A stretch of DNA of 64,000 nucleotides. Source: Proteobacteria bacterium SG_bin4. GTDB lineage: Bacteria; Pseudomonadota; Gammaproteobacteria; Burkholderiales; Nitrosomonadaceae. Below, in pieces: positions 33,756 to 43,260 of the stretch (the stretch's first letter is position 1; the number at the start of each line of letters is the position of its first letter). Under the pieces are notes generated by a model, which saw only the letters and a list, made by a program, of their open reading frames with translations, had not been told where the DNA came from and searched no databases. The DNA lies in NCBI GenBank assembly GCA_002083395.1, contig LWDH01000015.1, positions 21,055-85,054 of the forward strand, given 5' to 3'. Both the position numbers and the translations under genes were made by a program.

Positions 33756-34094
33756 TTACTCACCACCTTTAGGGCCCCAAAATACAACCCAAGTGACAAA
33801 ATCCGCTGAGAAATTTTCAAAGCGATGCTCCACATGCGCCGCTACAAAAAAAACCATTCCCGGTTCAAATGCCTGACGCTCACCGGCAACCACGATTTCA
33901 CCATGACCGGAATGAATGAAATACAATTCATCTTGATCATGCGGTGTCTGAATATCGGTCTCTTTCGGAGCATAAACTTCAACCGACATGGTGCCATGCG
34001 CAAAAGCCAGCGTGAAAGGTTCGCCCGAAGGCCATTCGGGACTGGCTTTTCCAGGAATTCGTTGCATCAAATCCGTTAACACCGCTTTCAGCAT
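33756..34094 (-). CDS. Cupin-domain protein
   Basis: 112 aa single cupin. DQDELYFIHSGHGEIVVAGE is cupin motif 1 and FFVAAHVEHRFEN is motif 2, although the usual His-His pair of motif 1 is replaced by HDQDE, so metal binding is plausible but not certain. A GAGG ribosome site precedes the ATG. The function is unknown; neighbours on the same strand are a response regulator upstream (77 nt) and the ArsC-like gene downstream. Confidence 0.85.
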   Translation of the reverse strand: MLKAVLTDLMQRIPGKASPEWPSGEPFTLAFAHGTMSVEVYAPKETDIQTPHDQDELYFIHSGHGEIVVAGERQAFEPGMVFFVAAHVEHRFENFSADFVTWVVFWGPKGGE

Positions 34095-34171
34095 GATTCA
34101 CCTCATTTATCAGTTTAAGCATTTGTCATAACTTATTAATTTTTATATCTTAGCGTCTCTAGTTCGTTGTT

Positions 34172-34612
34172 TCATGATCGCGGAATCACCAAATGATGTT
34201 GATTGAGTTCCCAATAACTCAGAATCGATTCGATCGCGTGTTCATAACGATCTGCGCCCATCGGTTTTGTAATCACACTGTTGGCATGATTTTCAAGCGC
34301 ACGGCGAATATCTTTAGCAGCCGCCGAAGTGGTAAAAACAACCACGGGGAGGATTTTCAACAACGCATCGGTCTTAATTGCAGCAAGTATCTCATGGCCA
34401 TCGTATTTCGGTAGCTGCAAATCCAGTATGCAAAGCCACGGCATCGGTTGTTGCTGATTGCGAACCGTATCCAAATAAGCCATTGCCGCACCGCCATCCG
34501 CAACACGGGTCACGGTAATGTCAGGACGATGCTCGGAAATGTAAAAACTGGTCAACTCCGCATGTTCATCGCTGTCTTCAATCAACAATAAGCCACGATG
34601 CTCGGTTTTCAT
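34172..34612 (-). CDS. Stand-alone response regulator receiver protein (Rcp1-like)
   Basis: 146 aa made only of a REC domain, with no output domain. The acidic pocket is EDSDE near residue 12, the phospho-acceptor is Asp64 in CILDLQLPKYDG, the Thr is in VVFTTSAAA and the Lys in ITKPMG. The long first loop and lack of effector resemble cyanobacterial Rcp1-type regulators that pair with phytochrome-like kinases. Its ATG overlaps the TAA of the histidine kinase gene (TAATG), so they are translationally coupled and form one two-component system. Output must be by protein-protein contact. Confidence 0.93.
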   Translation of the reverse strand: MKTEHRGLLLIEDSDEHAELTSFYISEHRPDITVTRVADGGAAMAYLDTVRNQQQPMPWLCILDLQLPKYDGHEILAAIKTDALLKILPVVVFTTSAAAKDIRRALENHANSVITKPMGADRYEHAIESILSYWELNQHHLVIPRS

Positions 34613-36480
34613 TATGGACTCCCGTTCGATTTTTTTGCCGCTGGAAATTTCAACCAGAATGTTGCGCCGCTTCCGGGAGAGGATTCAATCCAAATGTCAC
34701 CGCCGTGCAGCCTCATGACTTTTTTAACAATCGCCAATCCAATTCCCGAGCCACCCGGTTGTGAACTCAACCGGTAAAACAAGCCAAAAATTTTTTGATG
34801 AAATGCCGGATCAATTCCTTCGCCATTATCCCGGCAAAAAATTAACCAGTGCTGATCCCGAATTATCGCGCCAATTTCAAGCCGTGGTTTCTGTTCCGCA
34901 TTATGCGCATATTTCATTGCATTCGAAAGTATATTTTCAAATACCTGCAGTAGGCGGCTTTCATTGCCATTGATCACCGGCAGTCCCGGATGGATGATTA
35001 AATCAAAATCCGCTTTCTTTAATTCCTCGCTTTGATTCTCGGCAAACTGTTGCAGCAGGATATTCAAATCAATCGGATTCATCCCGGTTTCGATCCGGCC
35101 TACGCGGCTCAAATCCAGTAAATCATTAATCAATTGTTCCATACGTGTGATCGAAGCGATCACTTTTTCCAGCTTTTCAATAGCTAACGGATAGTTTCCC
35201 TGATCGGCAAGCTTTCGTATGATGCTGATAAATCCCATGCTGGTCACCAGGGGTGATTTCAAATCGTGCGATACGGTATGAACAAACTGTTCCAGTTCGT
35301 CATTCGAGCGCTCCAGATCGTTGTTACTTTGTTCCAGGGCTAGCGTTAATTCCACCGATTCGTGCAGCAATTGCTCGGTTCGTGCATTCATATCCCGGTA
35401 AGCGTTAGCAGCTTCAGTCAATTCGCCGATCTCGTCGCGCACGACATAATTTGGAATAGGCGCATTGCTAACGCCTTGCGCCAAATCCCGGAAAGTCATC
35501 GCGATGCGCGAGATCGGCCGGATGATGCTTTGTCTGATCACATAAGAGAACAATAGCAAAAATAGCAATAAAACAACTCCCAATAGCAACAACATATAGA
35601 GCGTGTCGTTCACATTGGCCAGAAATTCATGTTCCATGACTGCTATTTCATCCGTCAGCAGCATTGACAGTTTTTTTGATTGATAGAGGATTTCATAGGC
35701 TTCTGCTGCCATGACCACATTGATCAAGTAGAGATAGCTTCGGGTCAATTGCACGGATTCATTGTAACGATGCTGATATCGATCCAGCCGATCTATTACC
35801 TGATCGATTTTGGAATGAGTAAGTTCGGTATGATCGAGCGCATTTAAAAAGCTCAGCGCATCGATAAAATTCTGTTTCCCCGCTAAGACATAACTGGAAT
35901 CGAGAGAACCCAGATAGCGAAACAAATTCTTTTCAACCAGCAACACGCGGTTGAGTACACTTTTCAATATCAATTGCAATCCCGGGTTTTCTTTCTCCAG
36001 AGCGATTAATTCTTGAACCAGGCGTTCGGCTTTTGTCGCATCATTGCGAAAATCCACATTGAGCAGTTGTTGCTGCTGGTTACGCTGTTGCTTCACTTGT
36101 AAAAAAGCCGAATGGTAATTTTTCAAATGAACTTTAATTTCACTTAAAACCGGTTTGCTAACCGGTAAATCAGTTTCTATATTCTGATCAATCTGATCAA
36201 GCAGAATTTCGTAAAGACGGATGACTTCATCAGCCGCTGAAAGATGTCCATAATTCGCATAAATAAGCGCTTGACGCTGCATTTCAGAAACTTGCGCGGT
36301 GAGTAGCAAATCAATCCGGGTTTTTGTGCTGAATGAAACAAAATCGCGGAAATTTTCGGTGGTTTTATGAAACGTAAAATTAGTAATGCCGATTACAGAA
36401 AAAATCAGAATACCCGCAAAAATATAACCGGCATTAATGCGTTGGCGAAGCTTAAAATGGTCAATGAGATATCTAATCAA
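34612..36480 (-). CDS. Membrane-bound sensor histidine kinase
   Basis: 622 aa. A first membrane helix (about 18-36) and a second (about 295-316) enclose a helical periplasmic sensor domain of some 255 residues. Then come a HAMP domain (about 317-370, RPISRIAMTFRDLAQG), a coiled-coil, HisKA with phospho-acceptor His405 in VSHDLKSPLV, and HATPase_c with N, G1 (FCRDNGEGID) and G2 (GSGIGLAIVKKV) boxes. The gene lies 9 nt after a periplasmic binding-protein gene and overlaps the regulator gene. The arrangement suggests that the binding protein presents a ligand to this kinase (inference). Confidence 0.94.
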   Translation of the reverse strand: MIRYLIDHFKLRQRINAGYIFAGILIFSVIGITNFTFHKTTENFRDFVSFSTKTRIDLLLTAQVSEMQRQALIYANYGHLSAADEVIRLYEILLDQIDQNIETDLPVSKPVLSEIKVHLKNYHSAFLQVKQQRNQQQQLLNVDFRNDATKAERLVQELIALEKENPGLQLILKSVLNRVLLVEKNLFRYLGSLDSSYVLAGKQNFIDALSFLNALDHTELTHSKIDQVIDRLDRYQHRYNESVQLTRSYLYLINVVMAAEAYEILYQSKKLSMLLTDEIAVMEHEFLANVNDTLYMLLLLGVVLLLFLLLFSYVIRQSIIRPISRIAMTFRDLAQGVSNAPIPNYVVRDEIGELTEAANAYRDMNARTEQLLHESVELTLALEQSNNDLERSNDELEQFVHTVSHDLKSPLVTSMGFISIIRKLADQGNYPLAIEKLEKVIASITRMEQLINDLLDLSRVGRIETGMNPIDLNILLQQFAENQSEELKKADFDLIIHPGLPVINGNESRLLQVFENILSNAMKYAHNAEQKPRLEIGAIIRDQHWLIFCRDNGEGIDPAFHQKIFGLFYRLSSQPGGSGIGLAIVKKVMRLHGGDIWIESSPGSGATFWLKFPAAKKSNGSP

Positions 36481-36489
36481 AGTATTAAT

Positions 36490-37752
36490 TCATGCCAAAA
36501 GAAATTCGTTCCATTTCATCAAGCTATATTCATAGTTAGCCATTACGGTGTTCCAGATTGCAACATTTTCAAATCGTTTGATATAGGAACCGCCGGTTCG
36601 TATGTCGCCGACCCTGGCGGCAATCTTGTTATCAGTCCCTAACAACGGTTCCACCGCAGGCTTGCCGTCGTACCAATAATCCCATTCCGCCTGCGACATG
36701 AAAGTTCTGGAGCGTTGCGGATTGGAAATGTAATAGCCTTGCCTTGCGATGAAGGCTCCTGCCCACCCGGAGAGCCACCAATTCATAAACGCGTAGGCGG
36801 CCTCTTCACGTTCCCCCTGTGTTTCACTCGACAGGCACATAACGCCATGCCAAGCCCGGTAACCTTCCTTAGGCGCCGCATAAATGCAAGGTATGCCTCT
36901 GCCGTTCAACGCGCTGACCGCCGGTGAAAACATACTGGCAATAGTAATTTCGCCGTTCGCCATCCATTCTATGGAATGGGGCACGGACGACCAGAAACCG
37001 CGGAAATGCCCCTGCCGCTTCTTTGCAATCACGATTTCAAAAAGCGCATCGATTTCCGCGCGGCTCATATTTCCCATATCGTTAAACGTCATCAGCCCTT
37101 GCGCCTGCGTTGCAAGTGCAAGATCGAAAATACCGATGGTGGGCGCATTCACGATGGCCACCTTGCCGGCATAACGGTTGTCTAATAGCCAACCCCAGCT
37201 CTCGGATTCATAGGGAATGCCTTTGGGTATGATCGCGGCGTTGTACCCAAAAGAATCGGTATTGTGCACATACGGCAAAAAACTAATACCGTCTGCCGGT
37301 GTTGCTCCCAAGCTGCCATCGGCTTGAAAATACAAGATTTTGTGCGGTGCATCGCCAAGTCCGGTTGATGCGGCCGGCGTCAACCGCCCGGTTTTACTCA
37401 GTTCATTGATCTCGGACCAGTATTGCAACTTACTGATTTTTATAGGCTGAATAGCATCCGCCATCCAGAGTATTTTGATGCTGTCGGACCATTGCTCATA
37501 GAGGTCAAAACTGCGCGGATCGGTTGCAGCTTTCAGCAATACTTCCGCATCACCGCCTGGGAAGAACTGAATATTGATGCCAAGATCCCGCTCGGCCCGG
37601 GTCCTGATGGCTTCCTGCAGTGTCACATGAGTGCCGAGCACCTTGATCGTCGGCTTCCGGTTATAGGCTTTGGCAATGCTAGGAAAAGCCAGGGTGGATA
37701 CTGCTGCGGAAGCAATTGCGCCGCTTTGTCGTAAAAAAGTCCGGCGATCCAT
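36490..37752 (-). CDS. Extracellular solute-binding protein, Tat-exported, PotD-like
   Basis: 420 aa. The N-terminus MDRRTFLRQSG is a twin-arginine motif followed by a hydrophobic stretch ending FPSIAKA, so export of a folded protein is expected. The mature part resembles family-1 periplasmic binding proteins of the spermidine/putrescine type: IKVLGTHV, FDLYEQWSDSIK, FLPYVHNTDSFGYN, GEITIASMFSPAV and AAYAFMNWWLSGW. No ABC permease or ATPase gene is nearby; instead the histidine kinase follows after 9 nt. Role as a sensor co-receptor is therefore more likely than transport. Ligand is unknown. Confidence 0.88.
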   Translation of the reverse strand: MDRRTFLRQSGAIASAAVSTLAFPSIAKAYNRKPTIKVLGTHVTLQEAIRTRAERDLGINIQFFPGGDAEVLLKAATDPRSFDLYEQWSDSIKILWMADAIQPIKISKLQYWSEINELSKTGRLTPAASTGLGDAPHKILYFQADGSLGATPADGISFLPYVHNTDSFGYNAAIIPKGIPYESESWGWLLDNRYAGKVAIVNAPTIGIFDLALATQAQGLMTFNDMGNMSRAEIDALFEIVIAKKRQGHFRGFWSSVPHSIEWMANGEITIASMFSPAVSALNGRGIPCIYAAPKEGYRAWHGVMCLSSETQGEREEAAYAFMNWWLSGWAGAFIARQGYYISNPQRSRTFMSQAEWDYWYDGKPAVEPLLGTDNKIAARVGDIRTGGSYIKRFENVAIWNTVMANYEYSLMKWNEFLLA

Positions 37753-37846
37753 CGATAAATTCTCAGGCAGTTAATCAAATGATGACTGTTAAATTAAACA
37801 TGCATACCGTACAGTCTGCCAGAAAGTGACTGATTGTCCAATCAAT

Positions 37847-40051
37847 TCATAGCGCCGTCAGTTTTGCCAGCGACATCAGCAGCCATTTTGTTCCCGCTTG
37901 TGCAAATTTAACTTGCACTCGGGTATCGCTGCCACTGCCTTCGTAATCGATAATCACGCCGGTACCGAACTTGTCGTGCAGCACACTCTGGCCAATTTTC
38001 CAAGGCAAACCGGCTATATTATTTGGAGATCGGTGCGGAGACCCGGAAAAAAACGGCGCGCTTGGAGAGTGGTTCAGGGTATTAGAAGTAAAACTGAAAT
38101 TGTGCGGTGATGAGGGCTTTAGCCATTTCAGAAAATCCTGTGGTATCTCATCCAGAAACCGCGATGCGATATTGTAGCGTGTTTGTCCATGCAGCAGCCG
38201 GCTTTGGGCGAAACTCAAATACAAGTGGCGGCGTGCGCGGGTCATGGCAACATACATCAGGCGCCTTTCTTCGGATAATCCATTGATTTCATTAAGACTA
38301 TTTTCGTGAGGAAATAACCCTTCTTCCAATCCGCTCAGAAATACACTGTGAAACTCAAGTCCTTTGGCTGCATGAATGGTCATTAACTGCAAGGCATTCT
38401 GGCCGTTACCCGCTTGATGCTCGCCAGCTTCCAGCGAAGCATGCGCCAGAAATTCCGCAAGACTGTCATTTTCCGCTTCGTGCACGAAACTGGCGGCGGC
38501 ATTGATGAGTTCGTGCAAATTTTCCAATCGTTCGACACCTTCCCGCTCTTTAGCATAATAGGCTGATAATTCGCTATGCGTCAGCATGTATTCAATAATC
38601 TGCGGCAACGGCAATGCCGCGCAGTCCCGGCGCATCAATAACATCTTTTGCACAAAACTCGTCGTGCCTTTTAAGGCTTCTGCAGGCTTTTGCAATATCG
38701 ACGTTTCGCCCCCGCCTTTTCTGAGAGCTGCCTGCCATAAGCTGATGCCTTGCACTTTGGCGTCATCCAGCAGTTGCTCTAAACTCCTGGCGCCAATCCC
38801 GCGCGCTGGAAAATTGATCACCCGCAGTAACGCGCTATCGTCATCCGGATTGGCAATTAAGCGCAAATAAGCCAATGCGTGTTTGATTTCCTGACGATCG
38901 AAAAATCGCATTCCGCCATATACCCGATAGGGTACTCCGGCATTGAACAAGCTATGTTCCAACACTCGGGATTGCGCATTGGAACGATACAACAAGGCGA
39001 TTTCGGATAATGCAACACCGTCTGCTTGCAACGCTTTGACTTCTTCGACGATAAAAACCGCTTCGTCGTAATCGTTCGGTGCGTTGTATACCCTTAAGGG
39101 CTCGCCTTTTCCTTCGTTAGTCCAAAGATTTTTACCGAGACGGTCATTGTTGTGTTCAATTAAAGCATTGGCGGCATCGAGAATGTAGCCGTGTGAGCGG
39201 TAATTTTGTTCGAGTTTGATGACGGTGGAAATACCGAAATCGCGTTCGAAGTCTTTCATATTGCCGCTATATGCGCCGCGAAAAGCATAAATGCTTTGAT
39301 CGTCATCGCCGACAGCAAAAACCGCGGCCGCGTGATCGGTTTCCGCACCGGCAAGCAGTTTCAGCCACTTGTATTGCAATTGATTGGTATCTTGAAACTC
39401 ATCGATCAGTATATGCCGGAACCGCGCACGGTAATGCTGGCACAGCGGTTCGTGGCGCGTGAGCAATTCATAGCTGCGTAACAGTAATTCCGCAAAATCA
39501 ACCGCGCCCTCTCGCTGACACTGCTGCTCGTACGCTTGATAAAATTCCAGCATGCGCCGGGAAAAAGCATCCTCAACGGTTACATACGCAGCCCGCAGCC
39601 CGGACTCCTTGGCATTATTGATAAACCATTGCACTTGCCGTGGCGGGAATTTTTTATCGTCCGCTTGCAAATCTCTCAGAATTCTTTTGATCAGCGCCAA
39701 TTGATCGGCAGAATCGAGGATCTGGAATGTTTGCGGCAATCCGGCATCCTGAAAATGTGTCCGCAGCATGCGATGACAGAGGCCGTGAAACGTTCCGATC
39801 CACATCCCCCGCAGATTAATCGGCAGCATCGCGGAAATACGCGCCAGCATTTCCTTGGCGGCTTTATTGGTAAAAGTCACCGCCAGAATGCCGTGAGGGC
39901 TGACCTGGCCGGATTGAATCAAATATGCAATTCGCGTCGTTAACACGCGTGTTTTTCCACTACCCGCACCGGCCAATACCAAGACCGACTGGTATGGCAG
40001 GGTGATCGCTTCCAATTGTTGTGGATTAAGATCCGCGAGTAAGGAACTCAT
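37847..40051 (-). CDS. uvrD: DNA helicase II (UvrD)
   Basis: 734 aa superfamily-1 helicase, usual length for UvrD. Motif I AGAGSGKT, Ia VTFTNKAAKEM, II ILIDEFQDTN, III VGDDDQSIYAFRGA, IV EQNYRSH, V MTIHAAKGLEFHSVF and VI VAMTRARRHLYL are all present. The C-terminus ends with a Tudor-like tail (GQSVLHDKFGTGVIIDYEG) that binds RNA polymerase or UvrB in homologues. It acts in nucleotide excision and mismatch repair. No partner gene is adjacent. Confidence 0.96.
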   Translation of the reverse strand: MSSLLADLNPQQLEAITLPYQSVLVLAGAGSGKTRVLTTRIAYLIQSGQVSPHGILAVTFTNKAAKEMLARISAMLPINLRGMWIGTFHGLCHRMLRTHFQDAGLPQTFQILDSADQLALIKRILRDLQADDKKFPPRQVQWFINNAKESGLRAAYVTVEDAFSRRMLEFYQAYEQQCQREGAVDFAELLLRSYELLTRHEPLCQHYRARFRHILIDEFQDTNQLQYKWLKLLAGAETDHAAAVFAVGDDDQSIYAFRGAYSGNMKDFERDFGISTVIKLEQNYRSHGYILDAANALIEHNNDRLGKNLWTNEGKGEPLRVYNAPNDYDEAVFIVEEVKALQADGVALSEIALLYRSNAQSRVLEHSLFNAGVPYRVYGGMRFFDRQEIKHALAYLRLIANPDDDSALLRVINFPARGIGARSLEQLLDDAKVQGISLWQAALRKGGGETSILQKPAEALKGTTSFVQKMLLMRRDCAALPLPQIIEYMLTHSELSAYYAKEREGVERLENLHELINAAASFVHEAENDSLAEFLAHASLEAGEHQAGNGQNALQLMTIHAAKGLEFHSVFLSGLEEGLFPHENSLNEINGLSEERRLMYVAMTRARRHLYLSFAQSRLLHGQTRYNIASRFLDEIPQDFLKWLKPSSPHNFSFTSNTLNHSPSAPFFSGSPHRSPNNIAGLPWKIGQSVLHDKFGTGVIIDYEGSGSDTRVQVKFAQAGTKWLLMSLAKLTAL

Positions 40052-40196
40052 GCAGCTCGGATATTTCGATTGATCTCAGGATTAATCTGAAAAACAAATA
40101 TTCTGTATTGTGCCGCACTGATTAATTCAGAATCGCGCTCCATTGAAACCGCAACTTACCGCGATTCGTGAATTAACCGGTTTTTTGTCAAAACGA

Positions 40197-41066
40197 TTAA
40201 GCTCTGCTTTTAGCGACAATATCCAGGATCAGCGGCGTCAATATCAATTCGATCGCCATGCCCATTTTCCCGCCTGGAACAACAATCGTGTTCGGACGAG
40301 ACATAAAAGAGTCGTGAATCATTCTTAACAAGTAAGGGAAATCGGCCATTTCCGGATATCTGAAGCGAATCACCACCAAGCTTTCATCCAGTGTCGGGAT
40401 CTCCCTGGCAATGAACGGGTTGGATGTGTCCACGGTTGGCACCCGTTGGAAATTGATATGTGTACGGGAGAACTGCGGAGTGATGTAATGCACATAATCA
40501 TGCATGCGGCGCAAAATAGTATGTGTCACGGCTTCAGCAGAGTATCCGCGGGCATTGGTATCCCGGTAAATTTTTTGAATCCACTCCAAATTAACGATGG
40601 GCACTACACCAACGAGCAAATCGACATATTTTGCAACATCGGCGGTATCGCTTTTGGCGCCGCCATGCAGACCTTCGTAAAACAGTAAATCGGAACCGGG
40701 TGGTATGGACGACCATGGCGTAAATGTGCCAGGTTTTTGTTGCCAGGGCGCGGCTTCTTCTTCGTTATGAAGATACAAACGCTTTTGACCCGTTCCTTTT
40801 TCGCCGTATTCTTTAAACAGTGCTTCCAGTTTTTCAAATTCGTTGGCTTCCGGGCCAAAGTGACTGATCGGGCGCCCGCCATTTTTTTCTGATTCTGCTA
40901 CGGCTTGTTTCATCGCTTCACGGTCGTAGCGATGAAAGCTATCGCCTTCAATCACCACCGCATTCAGTTTCTCGCGACGAAAAATGTGTTCAAAGCTGGT
41001 TTTTACCGTTGAGGTGCCTGCACCTGAAGATCCGGTAACGGCGATAACCGGGTGTTTTTGCGACAT
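40197..41066 (-). CDS. prkB: Phosphoribulokinase
   Basis: 289 aa class I (bacterial, octameric) phosphoribulokinase. It phosphorylates ribulose-5-phosphate to the Rubisco substrate, so it is the best evidence in this window for Calvin-cycle CO2 fixation. P-loop GSSGAGTST near residue 12, EGDSFHRYDR with active-site Asp, and FYEGLHGG are intact, and HYITPQFSRTHINFQRVPTVDTSNPF is the class I signature region. An AGGAG site precedes the ATG. It is not linked to cbbLS here. Confidence 0.97.
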   Translation of the reverse strand: MSQKHPVIAVTGSSGAGTSTVKTSFEHIFRREKLNAVVIEGDSFHRYDREAMKQAVAESEKNGGRPISHFGPEANEFEKLEALFKEYGEKGTGQKRLYLHNEEEAAPWQQKPGTFTPWSSIPPGSDLLFYEGLHGGAKSDTADVAKYVDLLVGVVPIVNLEWIQKIYRDTNARGYSAEAVTHTILRRMHDYVHYITPQFSRTHINFQRVPTVDTSNPFIAREIPTLDESLVVIRFRYPEMADFPYLLRMIHDSFMSRPNTIVVPGGKMGMAIELILTPLILDIVAKSRA

Positions 41067-41281
41067 TCTGATTTTCTCCTAAAAATATAATAATAAAATC
41101 ACCGGACCATATTAGCCTTCGATGGAAATTTTGCATCGCTATAATGCTGTTTCCGTTGACAGTTAGCAGCCATGACCTGCTTTGTGCGCTTCAGAATCGG
41201 AACATCAAGCCGACAAAATTGAAAATGCAAGTACTGAAACTTACTAAAATAATACCAGTCAGAAACTTTACCTAAAATTTC
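41067..41281. other. Intergenic region upstream of prkB
   Basis: No gene is seen in this 215-nt stretch; it separates leftward prkB from the rightward remnant at 41282 and presumably holds the prkB promoter. No operator for a CbbR-type regulator could be fixed by eye. Confidence 0.35.
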
Positions 41282-41494
41282 GTGTGTATTGTATACCAAG
41301 ACAGAGTCCAGGCATCAATTACCTGTACCATTGATTGTGATCCACCCGTTTACATACAGCAAAATGAAACCCGTAAAGCGGAACCGAAAACGCACTACTG
41401 GTATTATTGTCCAAATCCGAGAGACTACTATTCCGCTATCAGCGAATGTCTTGGTGGCTGGCTAGAGATCGCACTTCAACCCACTGCATCATAA
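41282..41494 (+). pseudogene. Small ORF with WYYCPNPRDYY motif, probable 5'-truncated gene
   Basis: 70 codons from GTG 41282 to TAA. The second half, YWYYCPNPRDYYSAI with ECLGGWLEIALQP, resembles a C-terminal motif of small exported proteobacterial proteins (WYYC-x-GYYPYV-x-C-x-GW) that often stand directly before glycine-zipper lipoprotein genes, exactly the position here. The segment PPVYIQQN before it also fits that family. No signal peptide and no ribosome site are present at the 5' end, so the upstream part seems lost. It may be a remnant rather than a working gene. Confidence 0.45.
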
Positions 41495-41514
41495 TATTTA
41501 GAGAGAATTTTCCT

Positions 41515-42054
41515 ATGAAAGCAGTTAAATCGTTTTATATCGCGTGTATTCCGTGTTTTTTGGCTGCCTGTGTTCACTTGCCATCGGGACCAAGTGTCAT
41601 GACGTTGCCGGGAACCGGAAAAAGCTTTGAACAGTTTCGTATGGATGACTACGAGTGCCGCAGCTATGCTCTCGAGCAAGTGGGTGGCACTTCACCACGG
41701 CAATCAGCGCAATCAAGCGGATTGGAGAGCGCAGCCATTGGCGCTGGTCTGGGCGCTGCGGCGGGAGCAGCTATTGCTGGGGGGGGTGGAGCCGCCGTGG
41801 GCGCTGGCGCTGGATTATTGGCGGGAGGATTGGTCGGTTCCGGTACTGCTAGCAGTTCTGCGTATGTTAATCAGCAGCGTTATGATATCGGTTATATTCA
41901 ATGCATGTACGCCAAAGGCCATCGCGTACCGATCGCAGGAAGAATCACTGAAGAACCGCCATTAAATCGTGCCAGAAGCCCGGCATCACCGCCTGCTGAA
42001 TTTATTCCGCCACCACCCCCGCCTGGAAATCCGCCACCGCCGCCGTTGCGATAA
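41515..42054 (+). CDS. Glycine-zipper lipoprotein with proline-rich tail
   Basis: 179 aa from ATG 41515. The signal ends in the lipobox FLAAC (Cys near residue 17), so outer-membrane anchoring is likely. DDYECRSYALEQVGG is followed by a glycine zipper (about 75-115: GAGLGAAAGAAIAGGGGAAVGAGAG in segments), then RYDIGYIQCMYAKGHRVP, a conserved block of this family, and a tail of PPPPPPG repeats. The family is conserved in proteobacteria and thought to be envelope-associated; function is unknown. Confidence 0.85.
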   Translation: MKAVKSFYIACIPCFLAACVHLPSGPSVMTLPGTGKSFEQFRMDDYECRSYALEQVGGTSPRQSAQSSGLESAAIGAGLGAAAGAAIAGGGGAAVGAGAGLLAGGLVGSGTASSSAYVNQQRYDIGYIQCMYAKGHRVPIAGRITEEPPLNRARSPASPPAEFIPPPPPPGNPPPPPLR

Positions 42055-42267
42055 AGATTCCCTGTGTCAATCATGAATGACTCAAGTTTGCACAGGCATA
42101 GCGGAGTATCGCTTCCGGTACTAGACTAACGCATAACGCAGTATGATAATGCGCTAAAATAATCAAAAAATACCCCTGTTGAATCCAATATAAAAATTTG
42201 CGATTTGATGAAATATTATCGATACATCAAATAAATATATATCAAAATAATAACTTAGGAGTGAACT

Positions 42268-42792
42268 GTGCATCCGATTGTACCCGTCATTATGGCAGTA
42301 GGCGCCATTTTGTTTTTCGTAGGAATAATTGTCCAAACACGACTTGGTTCGAAACGAATCAAAACCATACAACTGCGTGGCAAAGACTATAAGCTATGGC
42401 AATTCGTCGTAACTACAGTTGGCTCGGGCGTCGCATTGATCATCATCTCGGTTTTGATACCCAAATACATATCGTATCAGCCTGAATCAGCAACTCAGAC
42501 GGTTCAACCCGTTATTTCCGGAAATTTAAAATACGAATTGGATTCGGTTCTATCCAGCCTGAAAATCAATAATGGTCCGATGATGGATGCAATCAGCCGT
42601 TTCCAAGTGGAATTTCACGATACGATGAAGCGTGGTGATAAAAATGTCGCAGATTTGCTCGTGCTCGAAATAGCTTTTCGAATCCGCACTGATTTACAAA
42701 AGCAGGATTATCCTGAAAACCAAATCGAGCGTGAGGTCGAACGGATTGTTGGGATCTTGAAACAGACTGCGCAACAAGGTAATGCTAAATAA
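42268..42792 (+). CDS. Hypothetical two-helix membrane protein
   Basis: 174 aa starting at GTG 42268, chosen because TAGGAG lies 7 nt upstream. Two hydrophobic helices (about 4-22 and 48-66) flank a short basic loop, and the remaining 105 residues are soluble and mostly helical with charged heptad-like stretches (DAISRFQVEFHDTMKRGD, ENQIEREVERIVGILKQT). No family was recognised. The neighbours are other small envelope proteins. Confidence 0.65.
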   Translation: MHPIVPVIMAVGAILFFVGIIVQTRLGSKRIKTIQLRGKDYKLWQFVVTTVGSGVALIIISVLIPKYISYQPESATQTVQPVISGNLKYELDSVLSSLKINNGPMMDAISRFQVEFHDTMKRGDKNVADLLVLEIAFRIRTDLQKQDYPENQIEREVERIVGILKQTAQQGNAK

Positions 42793-42867
42793 TCGGCATT
42801 ACTGATATTGTGCGATTAAACAGATTTTCTTTAATATTACTCACTATATAAAATATAAGGACTCGCT

Positions 42868-43230
42868 ATGGTCAAATTGCTACAAATCCTGATCGCCATA
42901 TTCGTGCTTTCATTAACGATGCCGCAAATTGCGCTTGCCGAGCAATACCCCGACAAAGTTATGGAAAAGCTCGGTAACGGTCTTGCCAATGCGGTAACAG
43001 GCGTTGTTGAAATTCCCAAAACAATTACTATCGTGGGCAATCGGGATGGTGTCGTCCATGGTATGACGGTAGGTTTTCTGACCGGAATTGCGAATGCTGT
43101 TGGACGCTCGCTGAGCGGCGCTTTTGATATCGCCACTTTCTTAATTCCGACGACACCTTTTGTTAAACCCGCCTATATCTGGGATGATTTCAACCGCGAA
43201 ACCGCTTTTGTTGAATCACATATGCGTTGA
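42868..43230 (+). CDS. Exosortase system-associated protein, TIGR04073-like
   Basis: 120 aa with a signal peptide ending QIALA near residue 24. The mature region, KLGNGLANAVTGVVEIPKT then GFLTGIANAVGRSLSGAFD, fits the TIGR04073 family, which co-occurs with exosortase/PEP-CTERM systems. Function is unknown. Together with the two PEP-CTERM proteins it indicates an exosortase locus elsewhere in this genome. A MITE-like element follows 31 nt downstream. Confidence 0.8.
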   Translation: MVKLLQILIAIFVLSLTMPQIALAEQYPDKVMEKLGNGLANAVTGVVEIPKTITIVGNRDGVVHGMTVGFLTGIANAVGRSLSGAFDIATFLIPTTPFVKPAYIWDDFNRETAFVESHMR

Positions 43231-43260
43231 TAGGGATTGCTCCCGCCATTCGATTATTGT

